NCBI RefSeq assembly: GCF_016306625.1
Contig: NZ_JACOII010000048.1
Location: 1-60,828, forward strand
Length of the DNA stretch: 60,828 nucleotides
From: Xenorhabdus lircayensis
GTDB taxonomy: Bacteria > Pseudomonadota > Gammaproteobacteria > Enterobacterales > Enterobacteriaceae
Direction of reading: 5' to 3'
In this document: one piece after another, positions 24,610 through 35,348 of the stretch
How positions within the stretch are numbered: the stretch's first letter is position 1
Layout of the letters: the number at the start of each line of letters is the position of its first letter
Notes under the pieces: generated by a model
What the model saw: only the letters and a program-made list of their open reading frames with translations
Told to the model about the DNA's origin: nothing
Databases searched by the model: none
Program-made: the position numbers and the translations under genes

Positions 24610-26889
24610 TTAACTATTCACTGAGGAACGCAGACGTTTTGCTGCTTCTACCATATTCGCCAATGATTGTCTGGTTTCTATCCATCCACGGGTTTTCAGG
24701 CCACAATCTGGGTTTACCCACAAGCGCTCAACTGGGATGCGATCAGCCGCTTTACGCAGTAACGCTTCTATCCATTCAACACTTGGCACGTTTGGTGAAT
24801 GAATATCATACACTCCAGGGCCAATCTCATTCGGATATGAGAAATCTTCGAATGAATCCAGCAGTTCCATATCCGAGCGAGAAGTTTCAATGGTGATCAC
24901 ATCTGCATCCAGTGCTGCAATGGAAGGCATGATGTCATTGAACTCGCAATAACACATATGGGTGTGGATCTGAGTGTCGTCTTCCGCAATTGCTGCACTC
25001 AGTTTGAAGGCATCCACCGCCCACTCCAGATACGACCGCCATTCTTCTCTGCGCAGTGGCAACCCTTCACGCAATGCAGGTTCATCAATCTGAATGATGC
25101 CAATACCAGCTTTTTGCAAATCATCAACTTCATCACGTAAGGCCAGCGCAATCTGTTTAGCGATAGTTTCACGGCTGACATCTTCCCTTGGGAATGACCA
25201 ACAGAGAATCGTTACTGGCCCCGTCAACATTCCTTTCACCGGTTTATCGGTCAGGGATTGTGCATATGTCGCCCAATCTACAGTAATTGCTTCTGGGCGG
25301 CTGATATCACCAATGATGACTGGTGGTTTCACACAGCGGGAACCATAGCTTTGTACCCAACCATTTTGAGTGAAAACATAACCGTCAAAATGCTCACCAA
25401 AATATTCCACCATGTCATTACGTTCAGCTTCACCATGCACCAGCACATCCAGTCCCAGACGTTCCTGTTCTTGAATCGCTTGTTTGATATGTTCACTGAT
25501 ATTAGTTCGGTAATGCTGACTATCCACTCGGCCTTTTTTGAAATCTAGACGCAAGCCACGAATTTCCGTTGTTTGCGGGAATGAACCGATGGTTGTTGTT
25601 GGCCACAATGGTAAATTATAACGTTGGCGCTGGAGTTTGGCGCGCTCAGGATATGCTTGATTACGTTCACTGTCTTGTGGCTTGATTGCAGCAATCCGTT
25701 CAGCGACCGAAGAGTTGTTCACTCTTGTAGAGCTGCGGCGAGCACGAATGGGGGCGCTATAAGCATCCAGTTCAGCCTGTTTACTGCCTTCTGATGCATT
25801 CAGTGCCTGTGACAGCAAAGACAACTCCGCACATTTCTGCAATGCAAAGGCAAACCAGCTCTTCACTTCCTCATCCAGCCCTGTTTCATCATTCAGGTCA
25901 ATCGGGCTATGCAGTAATGAACAGGAAGTGCCGATCCACACATATCTCTTACCTAACAACGATGTGACAAGTTGGTATTTTTCGCTCAAATCTGCTCGCC
26001 AGACGTTGCGACCATTAATGACACCCAATGAAAGCAACCAATTTCCTGGCAGGGATTTATCCAGATCCTCAAGGGAATCTTGCCCTGCGACCAAATCGAC
26101 ATGCAGACCCTGCACTGGTAATGATTTAATCGTCGCCAGATTATGCCCGATGCTATCGAAATAGGTCGTCAGCAGCAATTTCGTCTGCCCCTCAAGTGCC
26201 TGATAAGCCGTTGAGAACGCCTCAAGCCACAGTTCTGGCAGTTCCAGCACCAGCGCAGGTTCATCAATCTGTACCCATTCAATGCCACGTTTTGCCAGTT
26301 CTGCCAGTACTTGTTGGTACACAGGAAGGATATCGGCCAATAAAGATAAGCGATCAAAAGCCCTGCCCTTCACTTTACCAAGCCACAGATAAGTCACCGG
26401 CCCCAGAAGAACAGGTTTTATTTTATGTCCTAACGCCAGAGCTTCATCCACTTCATCCAGCAATTGCGTCCAGCCCAGTTTAAATTCCTGTCCTTCCTGA
26501 AATTCAGGCACGATATAGTGATAATTCGTGTTGAACCATTTGGTCATTTCCGAAGCGGCGGCTGGTGTGCCCGTTGGTGCCCTGCCACGGGCAATGCGGA
26601 ACAGAGTATCCAAATCAATGTTGCCATCTTCATTTTGATGACGCGGTGGAACGTTGCCCAATAACAAGCTAGTGGTCAATACTTGGTCATACCAGGCAAA
26701 ATCACCAACGGGGACTAAATCAACACCCGCTTCTTTTTGTTGTTGCCAGTGATATGCGCGCAATTCACGGCCTGTCTCCAGCAATTCCTGTTGAGAAATT
26801 TTGCCTGCCCAATAATTTTCCTGCGCCTTTTTTAGCTGTCTTTTCAATCCGATACGTGGAAAGCCTAATGTATGATTCAAAACTGTCAT
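24610..26889 (-). CDS. metE: Cobalamin-independent methionine synthase MetE
   Basis: Transfers the methyl group from 5-methyltetrahydropteroyl-triglutamate to homocysteine. It has 759 residues (E. coli 753). The Zn ligands are visible in [13 protein letters not shown] and [11 protein letters not shown], with the glutamate in between. The N-terminal [19 protein letters not shown] and the substrate-binding TTIGSFPQT are standard. It diverges from its activator gene metR across 107 bases that hold candidate MetJ and MetR sites. Confidence 0.97.
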   Translation of the reverse strand: MTVLNHTLGFPRIGLKRQLKKAQENYWAGKISQQELLETGRELRAYHWQQQKEAGVDLVPVGDFAWYDQVLTTSLLLGNVPPRHQNEDGNIDLDTLFRIARGRAPTGTPAAASEMTKWFNTNYHYIVPEFQEGQEFKLGWTQLLDEVDEALALGHKIKPVLLGPVTYLWLGKVKGRAFDRLSLLADILPVYQQVLAELAKRGIEWVQIDEPALVLELPELWLEAFSTAYQALEGQTKLLLTTYFDSIGHNLATIKSLPVQGLHVDLVAGQDSLEDLDKSLPGNWLLSLGVINGRNVWRADLSEKYQLVTSLLGKRYVWIGTSCSLLHSPIDLNDETGLDEEVKSWFAFALQKCAELSLLSQALNASEGSKQAELDAYSAPIRARRSSTRVNNSSVAERIAAIKPQDSERNQAYPERAKLQRQRYNLPLWPTTTIGSFPQTTEIRGLRLDFKKGRVDSQHYRTNISEHIKQAIQEQERLGLDVLVHGEAERNDMVEYFGEHFDGYVFTQNGWVQSYGSRCVKPPVIIGDISRPEAITVDWATYAQSLTDKPVKGMLTGPVTILCWSFPREDVSRETIAKQIALALRDEVDDLQKAGIGIIQIDEPALREGLPLRREEWRSYLEWAVDAFKLSAAIAEDDTQIHTHMCYCEFNDIMPSIAALDADVITIETSRSDMELLDSFEDFSYPNEIGPGVYDIHSPNVPSVEWIEALLRKAADRIPVERLWVNPDCGLKTRGWIETRQSLANMVEAAKRLRSSVNS

Positions 26890-26908
26890 GTCGTCACCCG
26901 TGAATTTT

Positions 26909-26932
26909 AGCCATCTAGATGTTTACACTTCT
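26909..26932. promoter_or_regulatory. Three tandem met boxes (MetJ operator) between metE and metR
   Basis: Three consecutive 8-mers, AGCCATCT, AGATGTTT and ACACTTCT, each match the MetJ box AGACGTCT at 6 of 8 positions. Tandem imperfect boxes are how MetJ binds, and metE/metR are known MetJ targets in E. coli. No purely sequence-based proof is possible. Confidence 0.6.
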
Positions 26933-26984
26933 ATAATCAACATGTAGTGTATAAACCACAAGCGCAAATTATTCATTATCATCT

Positions 26985-26997
26985 TGAAGGTTTTTCA
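26985..26997. promoter_or_regulatory. Possible MetR box overlapping the metR start
   Basis: TGAA-GGTTT-TTCA fits the MetR pattern TGAA-N5-TTCA exactly, but it also contains the GAAGG ribosome site of metR, so the match may be incidental. A site this close to the start would fit autorepression more than metE activation. Confidence 0.35.
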
Positions 26998-27953
26998 TGA
27001 TCGAAATAAAACATTTAAAAACGCTACAAGCATTGAACCATTGCGGATCGTTAGCAGCAGCAGCAAATTACCTGCATCAGACGCAATCTGCCCTCTCTCA
27101 CCAATTCAGTGAGTTAGAACATCGACTGGGATTTAAGTTATTCATTCGTAAAAGCCAGCCCCTACGGCTGACTCCTCAGGGAGAAGTGTTATTAAGACTA
27201 GCAAATCAGGTATTGCCCTTGATTACGGCTTCTCTGCGTGAATGTAATGAACCAGAAGAGACGAATCTACGTATTGCCATTGAGTGTCATAGCTGTATTC
27301 AATGGTTAACACCAGCACTTAAACGTTTTCGTGATAGCTGGCCACAGGTTAACGTGGATTTTAAATCCGGTGTGACGTTTGATCCTCAGCCTGCGCTGCA
27401 ACAACGGGAACTGGATATTGTTCTGACATCTGACATTATTGCGGACAGCAATCTGCACTATACGCCGCTATTTGACTATGAAGTGAAGCTGGTGATTGCC
27501 CCGGATCATCCATTGGCGAATAAGCGAGATATCAGCCCACAGGATCTTGCCTCTGAAACCCTGCTGATTTATCCCGTCCAGCGACAACGGTTTGATATCT
27601 GGCGACGTTTTCTCCAGCCTGCGGGGGTCACTCCGACATTGAAAACCGTCGATAATACCCTGCTGTTGATCCAGATGGTTGCAGCTCGTCTAGGCATTGC
27701 TGCATTACCGCATTGGGCAGTAGAAACATTCGAAAGGCAAGGATTGGTTGTAACCCAAACGTTAGGGGAAGGATTATGGAGCAGATTGTACGCTGCCAAC
27801 CGAGAAGGAGAACAGCGCCAACCTGCCATTGATACATTTATTCGTTCTGCGCGCCAGCACGCGGTGGATAATTTGCCGTTTGTGAAGCGGGTTTCAGTAT
27901 CCAGCGGTGATGTACCCAAAGTGACGCAACAATCAGGCTGCCTCCAATGGTAA
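26997..27953 (+). CDS. metR: LysR-type methionine regulator MetR
   Basis: LysR-family activator of metE and other methionine genes, with homocysteine as co-effector. It has 318 residues. The N-terminal winged helix-turn-helix ([20 protein letters not shown], residues 19-38) and the effector domain ([12 protein letters not shown] onward) are clear. The gene runs 116 bases into the 3' end of the convergent yigM gene, so both tails are read from the same DNA. Confidence 0.94.
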   Translation: MIEIKHLKTLQALNHCGSLAAAANYLHQTQSALSHQFSELEHRLGFKLFIRKSQPLRLTPQGEVLLRLANQVLPLITASLRECNEPEETNLRIAIECHSCIQWLTPALKRFRDSWPQVNVDFKSGVTFDPQPALQQRELDIVLTSDIIADSNLHYTPLFDYEVKLVIAPDHPLANKRDISPQDLASETLLIYPVQRQRFDIWRRFLQPAGVTPTLKTVDNTLLLIQMVAARLGIAALPHWAVETFERQGLVVTQTLGEGLWSRLYAANREGEQRQPAIDTFIRSARQHAVDNLPFVKRVSVSSGDVPKVTQQSGCLQW

Positions 27954-28737
27954 AACTCAGCCAATCTGGATGCTGCTGCCAAATTGCAAAATTGACCAAC
28001 AACCCTGCCGGAACCAGCATATTATTCATAATTGCCAATGTTCCGGCATCCACTTGGGTCGCGCCATAGTTCCACATAAAGTAGCCAATACCGGACGCCC
28101 CAACACCTAACCAAATCAGGACTCCCCACTGTAACTGAGATGTCGGTAGCTTTTGTGGATCACCAAACATCAGCCAACCGATAATCGCGACAGCACAAGC
28201 TCCTAAATAGAACCATGAAAACGCCACTCGCTGTGGGATCGGATGGACTTCCATCAAGCGCTTATAACCAACCTGACCAACCGCAAAGAAAATATTTGCC
28301 AATTGCACCAGCACCAAGCCAATCCAAAAAGATTCACTCAGTCGGTCATAACGAATGATCGCCGCACCAACCACAGCCAACAAAGAGCTCAGAGCATAAC
28401 TCCAACGCAGCCGTTGCCGTCCCATCAAATCATAAATCAATGTGACATAGAGCGGTGTCATGATGGTAAACAGCAAAAATTCTGCCACGGTCAGGTAGTG
28501 ATAGGCGTGAAACACAAACAAATACATCACACCAAGCTGACAAGCGCCAACAGCCATATAAAGTGAAATAACTTTCAGCGATAACCCACGCCAGCGCAAA
28601 AATGGCAAAAATACCATTGCAGCCAGCACTACCCTGACCAGCACAGAAAACCAGCTATCAACCTGACCAGCGAGATAAGCACCGATCAGGCTAAATGAAG
28701 CGGCCCACAAAAAAGTTGTGATTGTTAACAGCCACAT
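27838..28737 (-). CDS. yigM: EamA/DMT transporter YigM (biotin transporter BioP type)
   Basis: Ten-helix membrane transporter of 299 residues made of two EamA halves. It matches E. coli YigM, which has been reported as a biotin importer, in long stretches such as [20 protein letters not shown] and in position next to metR. The C-terminal 38 codons overlap the end of metR on the other strand. The biotin role is carried over from E. coli and is not proved by the sequence. Confidence 0.88.
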   Translation of the reverse strand: MWLLTITTFLWAASFSLIGAYLAGQVDSWFSVLVRVVLAAMVFLPFLRWRGLSLKVISLYMAVGACQLGVMYLFVFHAYHYLTVAEFLLFTIMTPLYVTLIYDLMGRQRLRWSYALSSLLAVVGAAIIRYDRLSESFWIGLVLVQLANIFFAVGQVGYKRLMEVHPIPQRVAFSWFYLGACAVAIIGWLMFGDPQKLPTSQLQWGVLIWLGVGASGIGYFMWNYGATQVDAGTLAIMNNMLVPAGLLVNFAIWQQHPDWLSFTIGGSLIVASLWVHHRWILKPASQTANYPPRAGAQNE

Positions 28738-28760
28738 AATTTATTGGTCTTTACCTACTT

Positions 28761-30410
28761 TTATTGATCTTTTCCGACTAAAAGCGCTTCTAGCAAATCA
28801 AGATCATGCAGTAACGTTTGTAGTGTTTCATTACTAATTTTACGGGTTGCACGCAGGTGATACAGCTCCCCGCGTTCAGCCCTTAATGCCGTCAAGCGGA
28901 AACGGCGTTCTAGCTCTTCAACCATCAGATCATGTTCGATTTCATCCGTACCCGCAGTGCGACGCCGCAAATAACCGGTAACTCGGGAAGCTATTTCACT
29001 AATAACTTCTGCATCCAGTTCTTCTTCGGTGCTGGCAGACAAGCGCTCTTCCATCTTGTTCATACTGACAATGGCAACTTCAGCCATTGCTGATTTTGCC
29101 ATTCTGATTTCATTCAGATCCGCCTGCTTATCCCCCACTTTCATGCCACGCAGCAGCAATGGTAAGGCGACAACCCCCACAAACAGGGATAACAAAATCA
29201 CACCCGCTGCAATGAAAATCAACTGATAACGTGCGGGGAATGGATCACCATCCGGCAGGAACAATGGCACAGACAGTGCACCTGCTAGCGTAATCGCCCC
29301 ACGAACACCAGCAAACGAAGCCAGGCACAGCTCACGAGTAGTATAAGAAGCAAACTCCAGCGGTTTCTTTTTCATTAACACTTTGCTGATATTTTTCATC
29401 AGCCATAACCAGACAAATCGCAGTAATACCAAAGCACCGTAAATGATACCAACAGCAGCGAATAGCATCCAAGTTTCAACATGCGGATCAATCTCAGCCT
29501 GAGCCACCGAAGTTTCCCAGATACCCGGTAATTGTAGCCCCAGCATGATGAATACAAGGCCGTTGAAGACGAAGGCCAGCATTCCCCATACGTTATCGGC
29601 ACGCAGACGCATATCCAGTGGGGCATTGCGGATCACTCCCGCCTTACTGATAGTCATACCCGCAGCAACCGCCGCCAGAATGCCTGATACCCCGATATGT
29701 TCAGCAATCATGTAGGAGGCGAATGGCAACAACATCATGAACATGATTTGAGTTGCAGGATCATCCCCACTCCAACGGCTCATCAGTCGCAGTGATTTAC
29801 TGTACAACCATGTGATGGCGATACCAGACAACAATCCACCAATCGCAACCTTGAAAAACTCCACCGTTGCGCCAGTGACAGTAAAGACCATCGTTCCCAT
29901 AGCAATTGCCACAGCAAATTTCAGAGCCACCAGACCAGAAGCATCATTCATCAATGCTTCCCCTTCCAGCACACTCATCATATTTTTAGGAATGCTCCCT
30001 TTTCCGACAATCGATGACAATGCCACCGCATCGGTTGGTGATAGCACCGCCGCCAGAGCAAAAGCAGCAATGAGTGGAATACTCGGCAATAACCAATAAA
30101 TAAAATAGCCAATGCCGACAACCGTCACCAATACCAACACTAAAACTAAAATAACGATTTCGCGCCCATGCTGGAAAAACTCTCTGGTTGGTGTTTTCCA
30201 ACCATCAACAAACAACAAAGGCGGGATAAGTAGAACGAGGAATAATTCAGGATCGAAAGTAACGTGTAAACCAAAATGAGGCCAGGCCAGCAGCGCCCCC
30301 ATTGCTATTTGCACTATCGGCAAGGGAACACGGAACGGAATCATTTTAGTAAGAACACCAGAAACTGACACCACCAAAATCAAGATCAAAATAGTAAAGA
30401 ATATTTCCAT
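28761..30410 (-). CDS. yjcE: CPA1-type sodium:proton antiporter YjcE
   Basis: Cation/proton antiporter of the NhaP/CPA1 family with 12 or so helices and a C-terminal cytosolic domain rich in charged helices (about 420-549). The start at 30410 (MEIFFTIL) matches E. coli YjcE; an upstream ATG at 30431 adds seven non-conserved residues. Signature segments include LSPTDAVAL and the ion-site GEALMNDASGL (near 140-165). It lies downstream of ghxP (yjcD), the same pair as in E. coli. Confidence 0.92.
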   Translation of the reverse strand: MEIFFTILILILVVSVSGVLTKMIPFRVPLPIVQIAMGALLAWPHFGLHVTFDPELFLVLLIPPLLFVDGWKTPTREFFQHGREIVILVLVLVLVTVVGIGYFIYWLLPSIPLIAAFALAAVLSPTDAVALSSIVGKGSIPKNMMSVLEGEALMNDASGLVALKFAVAIAMGTMVFTVTGATVEFFKVAIGGLLSGIAITWLYSKSLRLMSRWSGDDPATQIMFMMLLPFASYMIAEHIGVSGILAAVAAGMTISKAGVIRNAPLDMRLRADNVWGMLAFVFNGLVFIMLGLQLPGIWETSVAQAEIDPHVETWMLFAAVGIIYGALVLLRFVWLWLMKNISKVLMKKKPLEFASYTTRELCLASFAGVRGAITLAGALSVPLFLPDGDPFPARYQLIFIAAGVILLSLFVGVVALPLLLRGMKVGDKQADLNEIRMAKSAMAEVAIVSMNKMEERLSASTEEELDAEVISEIASRVTGYLRRRTAGTDEIEHDLMVEELERRFRLTALRAERGELYHLRATRKISNETLQTLLHDLDLLEALLVGKDQ

Positions 30411-30634
30411 GTTACCCTTACAAATTGCCAAAAATCCGTCGGTGAAAAGATTGTGACTGTTTTTTACCGCTAATAACAGCGCTAATAACCATAAACATTA
30501 TAGTTATTAAAGAAAATCAAAAAACAATCACATTATGAATCAATGACCAGCAAGTCATTAGACTATTTTATACTTATCGGTGAGAGTGTGTTGAAAAATT
30601 AGCAGTTTTTGAAATGTATCCGACGGAGGGAGGA

Positions 30635-30661
30635 ATGCGCAAACGGTTAAGGCTTGCGCAT
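30635..30661. terminator. Hairpin after ghxP
   Basis: A perfect 8-base stem ATGCGCAA/TTGCGCAT with an 11-base loop sits 10 bases after the ghxP stop. T-rich sequence follows only on the plus strand, so its use as a ghxP terminator is uncertain. Confidence 0.35.
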
Positions 30662-30671
30662 GATTTTTTAA

Positions 30672-32018
30672 TCAGATGGCCCAATTTCCGGCATAAAATA
30701 TCACTAACACAATGGCAAGAATAACCGTACCAATATTCAGCTTACGCCATTCACCAGAGAAAATACGCCCAACCACCAATGCACTGAAACCCAACATAAT
30801 GCCTGTAACAATGTTGCAGGTCAGTACGATAAATACCGCACACAGCAAGCCGGACATCGCATCAACAAAATCATCAAAGTTCAGCTTCCGCACATTGCTC
30901 AACATCAACAATCCGACATACATCAAGGCGGGAGCCGTAGCATAGGCAGGAACCAAATAGGACAATGGAGACAGAAATAAAATCAACAGGAACAAAATAC
31001 CGACAATGGAAGCAGTTAAACCGGTTTTACCACCAGCAGCCGTTCCTGCGGCGGACTCAATATAAACTGCGGCAGGAGAAGAACCGATAGCCCCCGCAAA
31101 GATACTGCTCACAGAATCAGCCGTCAGTGCCTTACCACCATTGATAATCTGACCGCCCTTATCCAGTAAATTTGCCTGCCCTGCCACTGCCCGAATCGTT
31201 CCTGTCGCATCAAATATCGCTGTCATTACCAACGCTAAAACGCTCGGTAACACAACTGGCTGTAAAGCTCCCATAATATCCATGCTAAACATCAAGGACA
31301 GGCCATCTTCCCCTAACGTAGGAAATTTAAAGAGTCCTTGATATTTTACAGCCGGGTCAAAAATCAAGCCGAGAATTGAGATAGCGATAATCACCAGCAA
31401 AATACCACCGGGGACTTTCTTCCGTTCCAGACCGATAATTCCCGCCAGCCCTAATAACGTCATAATTACGGGAAATGCGGTCAATGAACCAAAAGCGACG
31501 GGCAAACCTGCGTGGGGATTCTTAATCACCAGCCCAACACCATTAGCTGCAATCAACAATAGAAACAACCCGATACCAATGCCTGTTCCATGTGCAATGC
31601 CCATTGGCATACTGCGCAAAATCCACGCTCGCACACCTGTCACTGAAATCAACGTAAACAGACATCCCATCAGGAAAACCGCGCCGAGTGCCACGGGAAT
31701 ACTCACCTGCTGCCCCAAAACCAGACTGAACGCCGTAAATGCGGTCAACGAGATCGCACAGCCAATCGCCATAGGCAAATTAACCCATAATCCCATCAAT
31801 AATGAACCGATACCCGTCACCAGACAGACAGAAATAAATACGGCAGTATGAGGAAATCCGGCTTGTCCAAGCATACCCGGCACCACAATAACGGAATAGA
31901 CCATCGCCAAAAATGTTGTTAATCCAGCGAGAACTTCCTGACGTACCGTCGATCCACGTTCAGTAATCTTAAAATACTTATCGAGTTTGCATTGAGTTGG
32001 TGCCTGCATACCAGACAT
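30672..32018 (-). CDS. ghxP: Guanine/hypoxanthine permease GhxP (NCS2)
   Basis: NCS2/AzgA-like purine base symporter. From the start MSGMQAPTQ at 32018, which has AGGGGAAAAAC upstream, the protein has 448 residues and aligns throughout with E. coli GhxP (YjcD, 449). Family segments such as [18 protein letters not shown] and [16 protein letters not shown] are intact. A longer reading from 32069 is unlikely. Two PurR-like operators upstream suggest repression by purines. Confidence 0.92.
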   Translation of the reverse strand: MSGMQAPTQCKLDKYFKITERGSTVRQEVLAGLTTFLAMVYSVIVVPGMLGQAGFPHTAVFISVCLVTGIGSLLMGLWVNLPMAIGCAISLTAFTAFSLVLGQQVSIPVALGAVFLMGCLFTLISVTGVRAWILRSMPMGIAHGTGIGIGLFLLLIAANGVGLVIKNPHAGLPVAFGSLTAFPVIMTLLGLAGIIGLERKKVPGGILLVIIAISILGLIFDPAVKYQGLFKFPTLGEDGLSLMFSMDIMGALQPVVLPSVLALVMTAIFDATGTIRAVAGQANLLDKGGQIINGGKALTADSVSSIFAGAIGSSPAAVYIESAAGTAAGGKTGLTASIVGILFLLILFLSPLSYLVPAYATAPALMYVGLLMLSNVRKLNFDDFVDAMSGLLCAVFIVLTCNIVTGIMLGFSALVVGRIFSGEWRKLNIGTVILAIVLVIFYAGNWAI

Positions 32019-32085
32019 GTTTTTCCCCTGCTTTTTGTTGAATATTTCATGTTGAAAATCTATCGCCATCTCTCTCTACCTCCAA

Positions 32086-32101
32086 AAGAAAACGATTACG
32101 T
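32086..32101. promoter_or_regulatory. PurR-like operator 1 upstream of ghxP
   Basis: AAGAAAACGATTACGT matches the PurR consensus ACGCAAACGTTTGCGT at 12 of 16 positions and lies 68 bases before the ghxP start. Confidence 0.5.
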
Positions 32102-32151
32102 CACAAGATAGCAAAGATCGGCGCTGTACTCGTTGGTTCAGCCAGTTATTT

Positions 32152-32167
32152 ACGCAATCGTTTGGCT
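32152..32167. promoter_or_regulatory. PurR-like operator 2 upstream of ghxP
   Basis: ACGCAATCGTTTGGCT matches the PurR consensus at 13 of 16 positions, 66 bases upstream of the first box. Two boxes in front of a purine permease make regulation by PurR likely. Confidence 0.65.
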
Positions 32168-32909
32168 TTTCAGGCAAAAAAATGGTGAGAAAATTTAAGG
32201 CGGATGATTATCCAGCGAATCAGGGAGAAGAATCAAGCAATAATCGAAAATTTTGTTTATCTAATGTAAATTAGATAGTTCCATTGATGGAGAAAATAAA
32301 TAATAAAATACCATCTAATTAATCAATAGAATACTTCATATTTGTATTATTTTTTACTCAATAATATCGGATATACCTTTAACATAGGAAATAAAATGAA
32401 AAATCGGATAGTAACCTGTTCATTATTACTATTTTTCAGTAGCAAGCATACGCTTTTCCTTAAGTCGAATTATTGCTCCACAAATGATCGTATCATCAGG
32501 AATTACTGGAATATCTAACGCCTTTATCTATGTCTCTATTCTTGCCACTTTAATCGCCATTGTATTTTATACCTTTCGTCTTTCAAGCTGCAGCTTTGTT
32601 AGCTGCAACTATAAATCCATTGGGTAATATATTATTTTTTTAAAAAATTACAAAAAATAAATTAAAATTTCAAACTTCATCCAACGAATTACCTTTTTAA
32701 ATAAAACATTATAAAATAAACCTTGTTATATTTTTAGTGTTTATTACTGACATATTATGAATACTAATAACATTAATCATTATTATATTTATAACATCCC
32801 CATTAATAAGCAATAAATAACGTGAAGTAGAGCTCTATTTTGATAACTTCTTTAGTCAAAACCAAAAACATTATGTAATGTCCGTTTCTCTGTACCATAA
32901 GGAGAAACT
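32168..32909. other. Gene-free AT-rich stretch with a possible membrane-protein scrap
   Basis: No intact gene is seen in about 740 bases. A plus-strand frame from about 32453 to 32580 reads LSRIIAPQMIVSSGITGISN and then a hydrophobic helix ending in VFYTF, which looks like the C-terminal end of a membrane transporter. A 40-codon ORF at 32396-32518 with a good ribosome site (AGGAAATAAA) and a signal-like start is in another frame. Both may be pieces of one decayed gene. The scrap ends at the interspersed repeat at 32568. Confidence 0.4.
32568..32626. repeat. Short interspersed repeat, copy 1 (about 59 bases)
   Basis: Starts TATACCT and ends ATCCATTGGGTA. It shares TCGTCTTTCAA, CTGCAACT and ATCCATTGGGTA with 41413-41458. 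This copy has an internal GCTGCAGC...GCTGCAAC palindromic segment that the other copy lacks. It resembles the small palindromic repeats scattered through Xenorhabdus and Photorhabdus genomes. Confidence 0.65.
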
Positions 32910-34458
32910 ATGTTAATTAAAAAACAAAACGGTAGTCGCTTTTTACGAACAGTGGAATGGCTGGGCAACGCGTTACCCCATCCCGTTATTCTTTTTGTCA
33001 TCCTTATCTCTATCTTATTGATCTCTTCAGCAATCGGACAATATTTTGATATTACGGCTATCGATCCACGCCCTGAAGGAGCAAAAGGGCGGGCAGAAGA
33101 TGGGCTAATTCATATCGTCAGCTTACTTGATGCGGATGGTATCCGTAAGATCTTATCTAATCTGGTGACTAACTATACTGGCTTTGCTCCGTTAGGCACG
33201 GTGTTGGTTGCCTTGCTAGGTGTCGGTGTTGCAGAACGTTCTGGCTTGCTTTCTGCTCTGATGCGTCTGGTGGTCATGAAAGCCCCTCGCAAACTGACTA
33301 CGTTAGCCATTGTGTTCGCAGGTATTATGTCAAATACCGCAGCAGAGTTGGGTTATGTCGTGTTGATTCCATTATCAGCGATAATTTTCCTCTCTCTTGG
33401 ACGTCATCCACTGGCAGGATTGGCGGCAGCTTTTGCGGGCGTATCAGGCGGTTATTCCGCCAACTTGTTATTAGGTACGATTGACCCATTGCTTTCCGGC
33501 ATCACCCAACAAGCTGCACAGATTATTGATCCGACTTATGTCGTCGGGGCGGAAGCCAACTGGTATTTCATGTTTGCCAGTACCTTCTTGATTTCCATTC
33601 TTGGTTACTATGTGACGGAAAAAATCGTTGAGCCACAGCTTGGACCCTATAAAGGGGAACTGGATGAGGATGAAAATACGCTGAAAAATTCAGCGAAAAT
33701 CACTGGTCGCCGCATCACTGACATTCGTTGCACTGGCTGTGCTGTTGTCATTAAGTGTCCTACCTGAAAACGGCATTCTACGTAATCAGGAAACTGGATT
33801 AATCAGCAATTCCCCCTTCCTGAAATCGATTGTTGTTTTTATTTTTCTCTTCTTTGCTATTCCGGGAATGGTATACGGATATGTCGCCAAAACGATGAAA
33901 TCCAGCAAGGATGCTGTGGATGCAATGGCACACTCCATGAGCACTTTGGGTTTATATCTGGTTATTATCTTCTTTGCCGCCCAATTTGTTGCTTTCTTTG
34001 GTTGGACTAATATCGGCCAAATCATCGCAGTGAAAGGCGCTAACTTCCTTAATAGCATTAACTTGAATGGCGGCCTGTTATTTATCGGTTTTATTCTGAT
34101 TTGTGCCTTTATCAACCTGATGATTGGCTCGGCATCTGCACAATGGGCAGTAACTGCACCGATCTTTGTTCCCATGCTGATGCTGGCAGGCTATGCACCG
34201 GAAACTATTCAGGCAGCGTACCGCATCGGTGATTCAGTCACCAATATCATTACGCCAATGATGAGCTATTTTGGCCTAATCATGGCAATCGTAGTGAAAT
34301 ACAAGAAAGATGCAGGTATCGGTACGCTTGTTTCTATGATGCTGCCTTACTCTCTGATCTTTATGTTCGGTTGGTCGCTGTTCTTCTATATCTGGGTATT
34401 TATTCTGGGCTTACCTGTCGGCCCTGGTTCACCAATTTATTACAATCCAGCCAGTTAA
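32910..34458 (+). pseudogene. abgT: Frameshifted AbgT-family transporter
   Basis: Two overlapping frames together cover a p-aminobenzoyl-glutamate transporter of the AbgT family. Frame one (32910 to about 33711) starts with a good site (AAGGAGAAACT) and has WLGNALPHPVILFVILI and SGGYSANLLLGTIDPLLSGI. The reading then continues one base further on as ASLTFVALAVLLSLSVLPEN through to GLPVGPGSPIYYNPAS. A single +1 shift near 33710 breaks it. Everything else looks intact, so it is recent, unless it is a sequencing error. AbgT imports aminobenzoyl-glutamate for folate salvage. Confidence 0.82.
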
Positions 34459-34473
34459 GACGATAAAACTCAT

Positions 34474-34493
34474 GCCCTGTATCTTTACAGGGC
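34474..34493 (+). terminator. Terminator after the AbgT-like gene
   Basis: A perfect 8-base stem GCCCTGTA/TACAGGGC with a TCTT loop, then AATTTGTT. Confidence 0.55.
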
Positions 34494-34558
34494 AATTTGT
34501 TAAAATTGATGCATATTTACTCAATAATTACGAGGATATGTATAAGGAGCCTTAAACA

Positions 34559-34732
34559 GTGTTTGCACAATTTTCCGGTGGTTCTACTGATTGGGGGCAA
34601 GGTATGTCGAGTCATAACAACGCAGGGGATCAAACAATGCCTTATTTGATCCACGATGCAGAATTCAATCGCAAATTACGTATTTCAGAGAAAAATAGAG
34701 AACATACTAAAATGTTCTGGAAAATGGCGTGA
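34559..34732 (+). CDS. Small hypothetical protein, coupled to the next ORF
   Basis: A 57-residue ORF from a GTG start with AAGGAG 11 bases upstream. It is hydrophilic, with no membrane segment, and I do not recognise it (GGSTDWGQGMSSHNNAGDQT near residues 7-26, then a charged helix). Its TGA overlaps the GTG of the following ORF (GTGA), a typical coupled arrangement of toxin-immunity or toxin-antitoxin pairs. It could also be the C-terminal stub of a larger lost gene, because the GTG start is weak. Confidence 0.4.
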   Translation: MFAQFSGGSTDWGQGMSSHNNAGDQTMPYLIHDAEFNRKLRISEKNREHTKMFWKMA

Positions 34733-35259
34733 AAAATTTCACTTTTTCGGATTTCATAGCCCCTTATGGGTACCGTTTTGTGAAATCACTCAAGCAAGAT
34801 CAATTTCGTATGATAACTACAGACGATAATCCGGAAACCGTTTATGCAGTTATGATTAGGTTCCGTAAAGACATTATCGTCGATAAAGAAACATGTACCC
34901 AAATCATGGTATGACATACTTTTTCTGCTGAACACCAAGATGCTATAAGCAGTTTCCCAAGGCAATTTTTCAAATACCTATTAGAAAACTACAACATTAT
35001 TGTCACTGATGAAGAACAAACAGGCGATGGTAAACGTTTTTGGCAGGTAATGATTGCATGGTCTATCGCAACGGGCTATCACGTATATGTTTCTGATGGC
35101 ACTGAAATAGACCGTCCATTAACACAAGTCCCATCAATGGACTAACTCATTGAAAAATTGGAAACATTCTGTTGGGGATATGATACCTAAATACACCGCC
35201 ATCGCCTGATTGTTATCAGCAAAAATGCTTTGTTATGTTATAGGAAGCATTGCAATTGA
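34729..35259 (+). pseudogene. Stop-interrupted gene of unknown function
   Basis: One frame runs 176 codons with three internal stops: TGA at 34912, TAA at 35143 and TAA at 35188. Between the stops the coding character is smooth (FPRQFFKYLLENYNIIVTDE, QTGDGKRFWQVMIAWSIATG, LIEKLETFCWGYDT), so this was once a single protein. No family was recognised. The start GTG overlaps the preceding stop. It looks like a decayed partner of the small ORF upstream. Confidence 0.6.
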
Positions 35260-35287
35260 CTATATTTTGTGCAACCCTGAGATATAA

Positions 35288-35306
35288 TTGATATAAACCA
35301 TATCAA
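35288..35306. promoter_or_regulatory. Likely autoregulatory operator of the RES toxin-antitoxin pair
   Basis: A perfect 7-base inverted repeat TTGATAT-N5-ATATCAA partly overlaps a TATAAT (35283-35288), 43 bases before the antitoxin start. TTGACT (35256-35261) is the nearest -35 but the spacing is long (21). DUF2384-type antitoxins usually repress their own promoter. Confidence 0.5.
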
Positions 35307-35348
35307 CAATATCTACGTTCTATCTAAGTTCGGATAAGGGGGTCTAGC

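Noticed and set aside
34559-34732. SymE-type toxin
   Set aside because: A quick comparison of the alternative frame (LHNFPVVLLIGGK) with SymE gave no real match.
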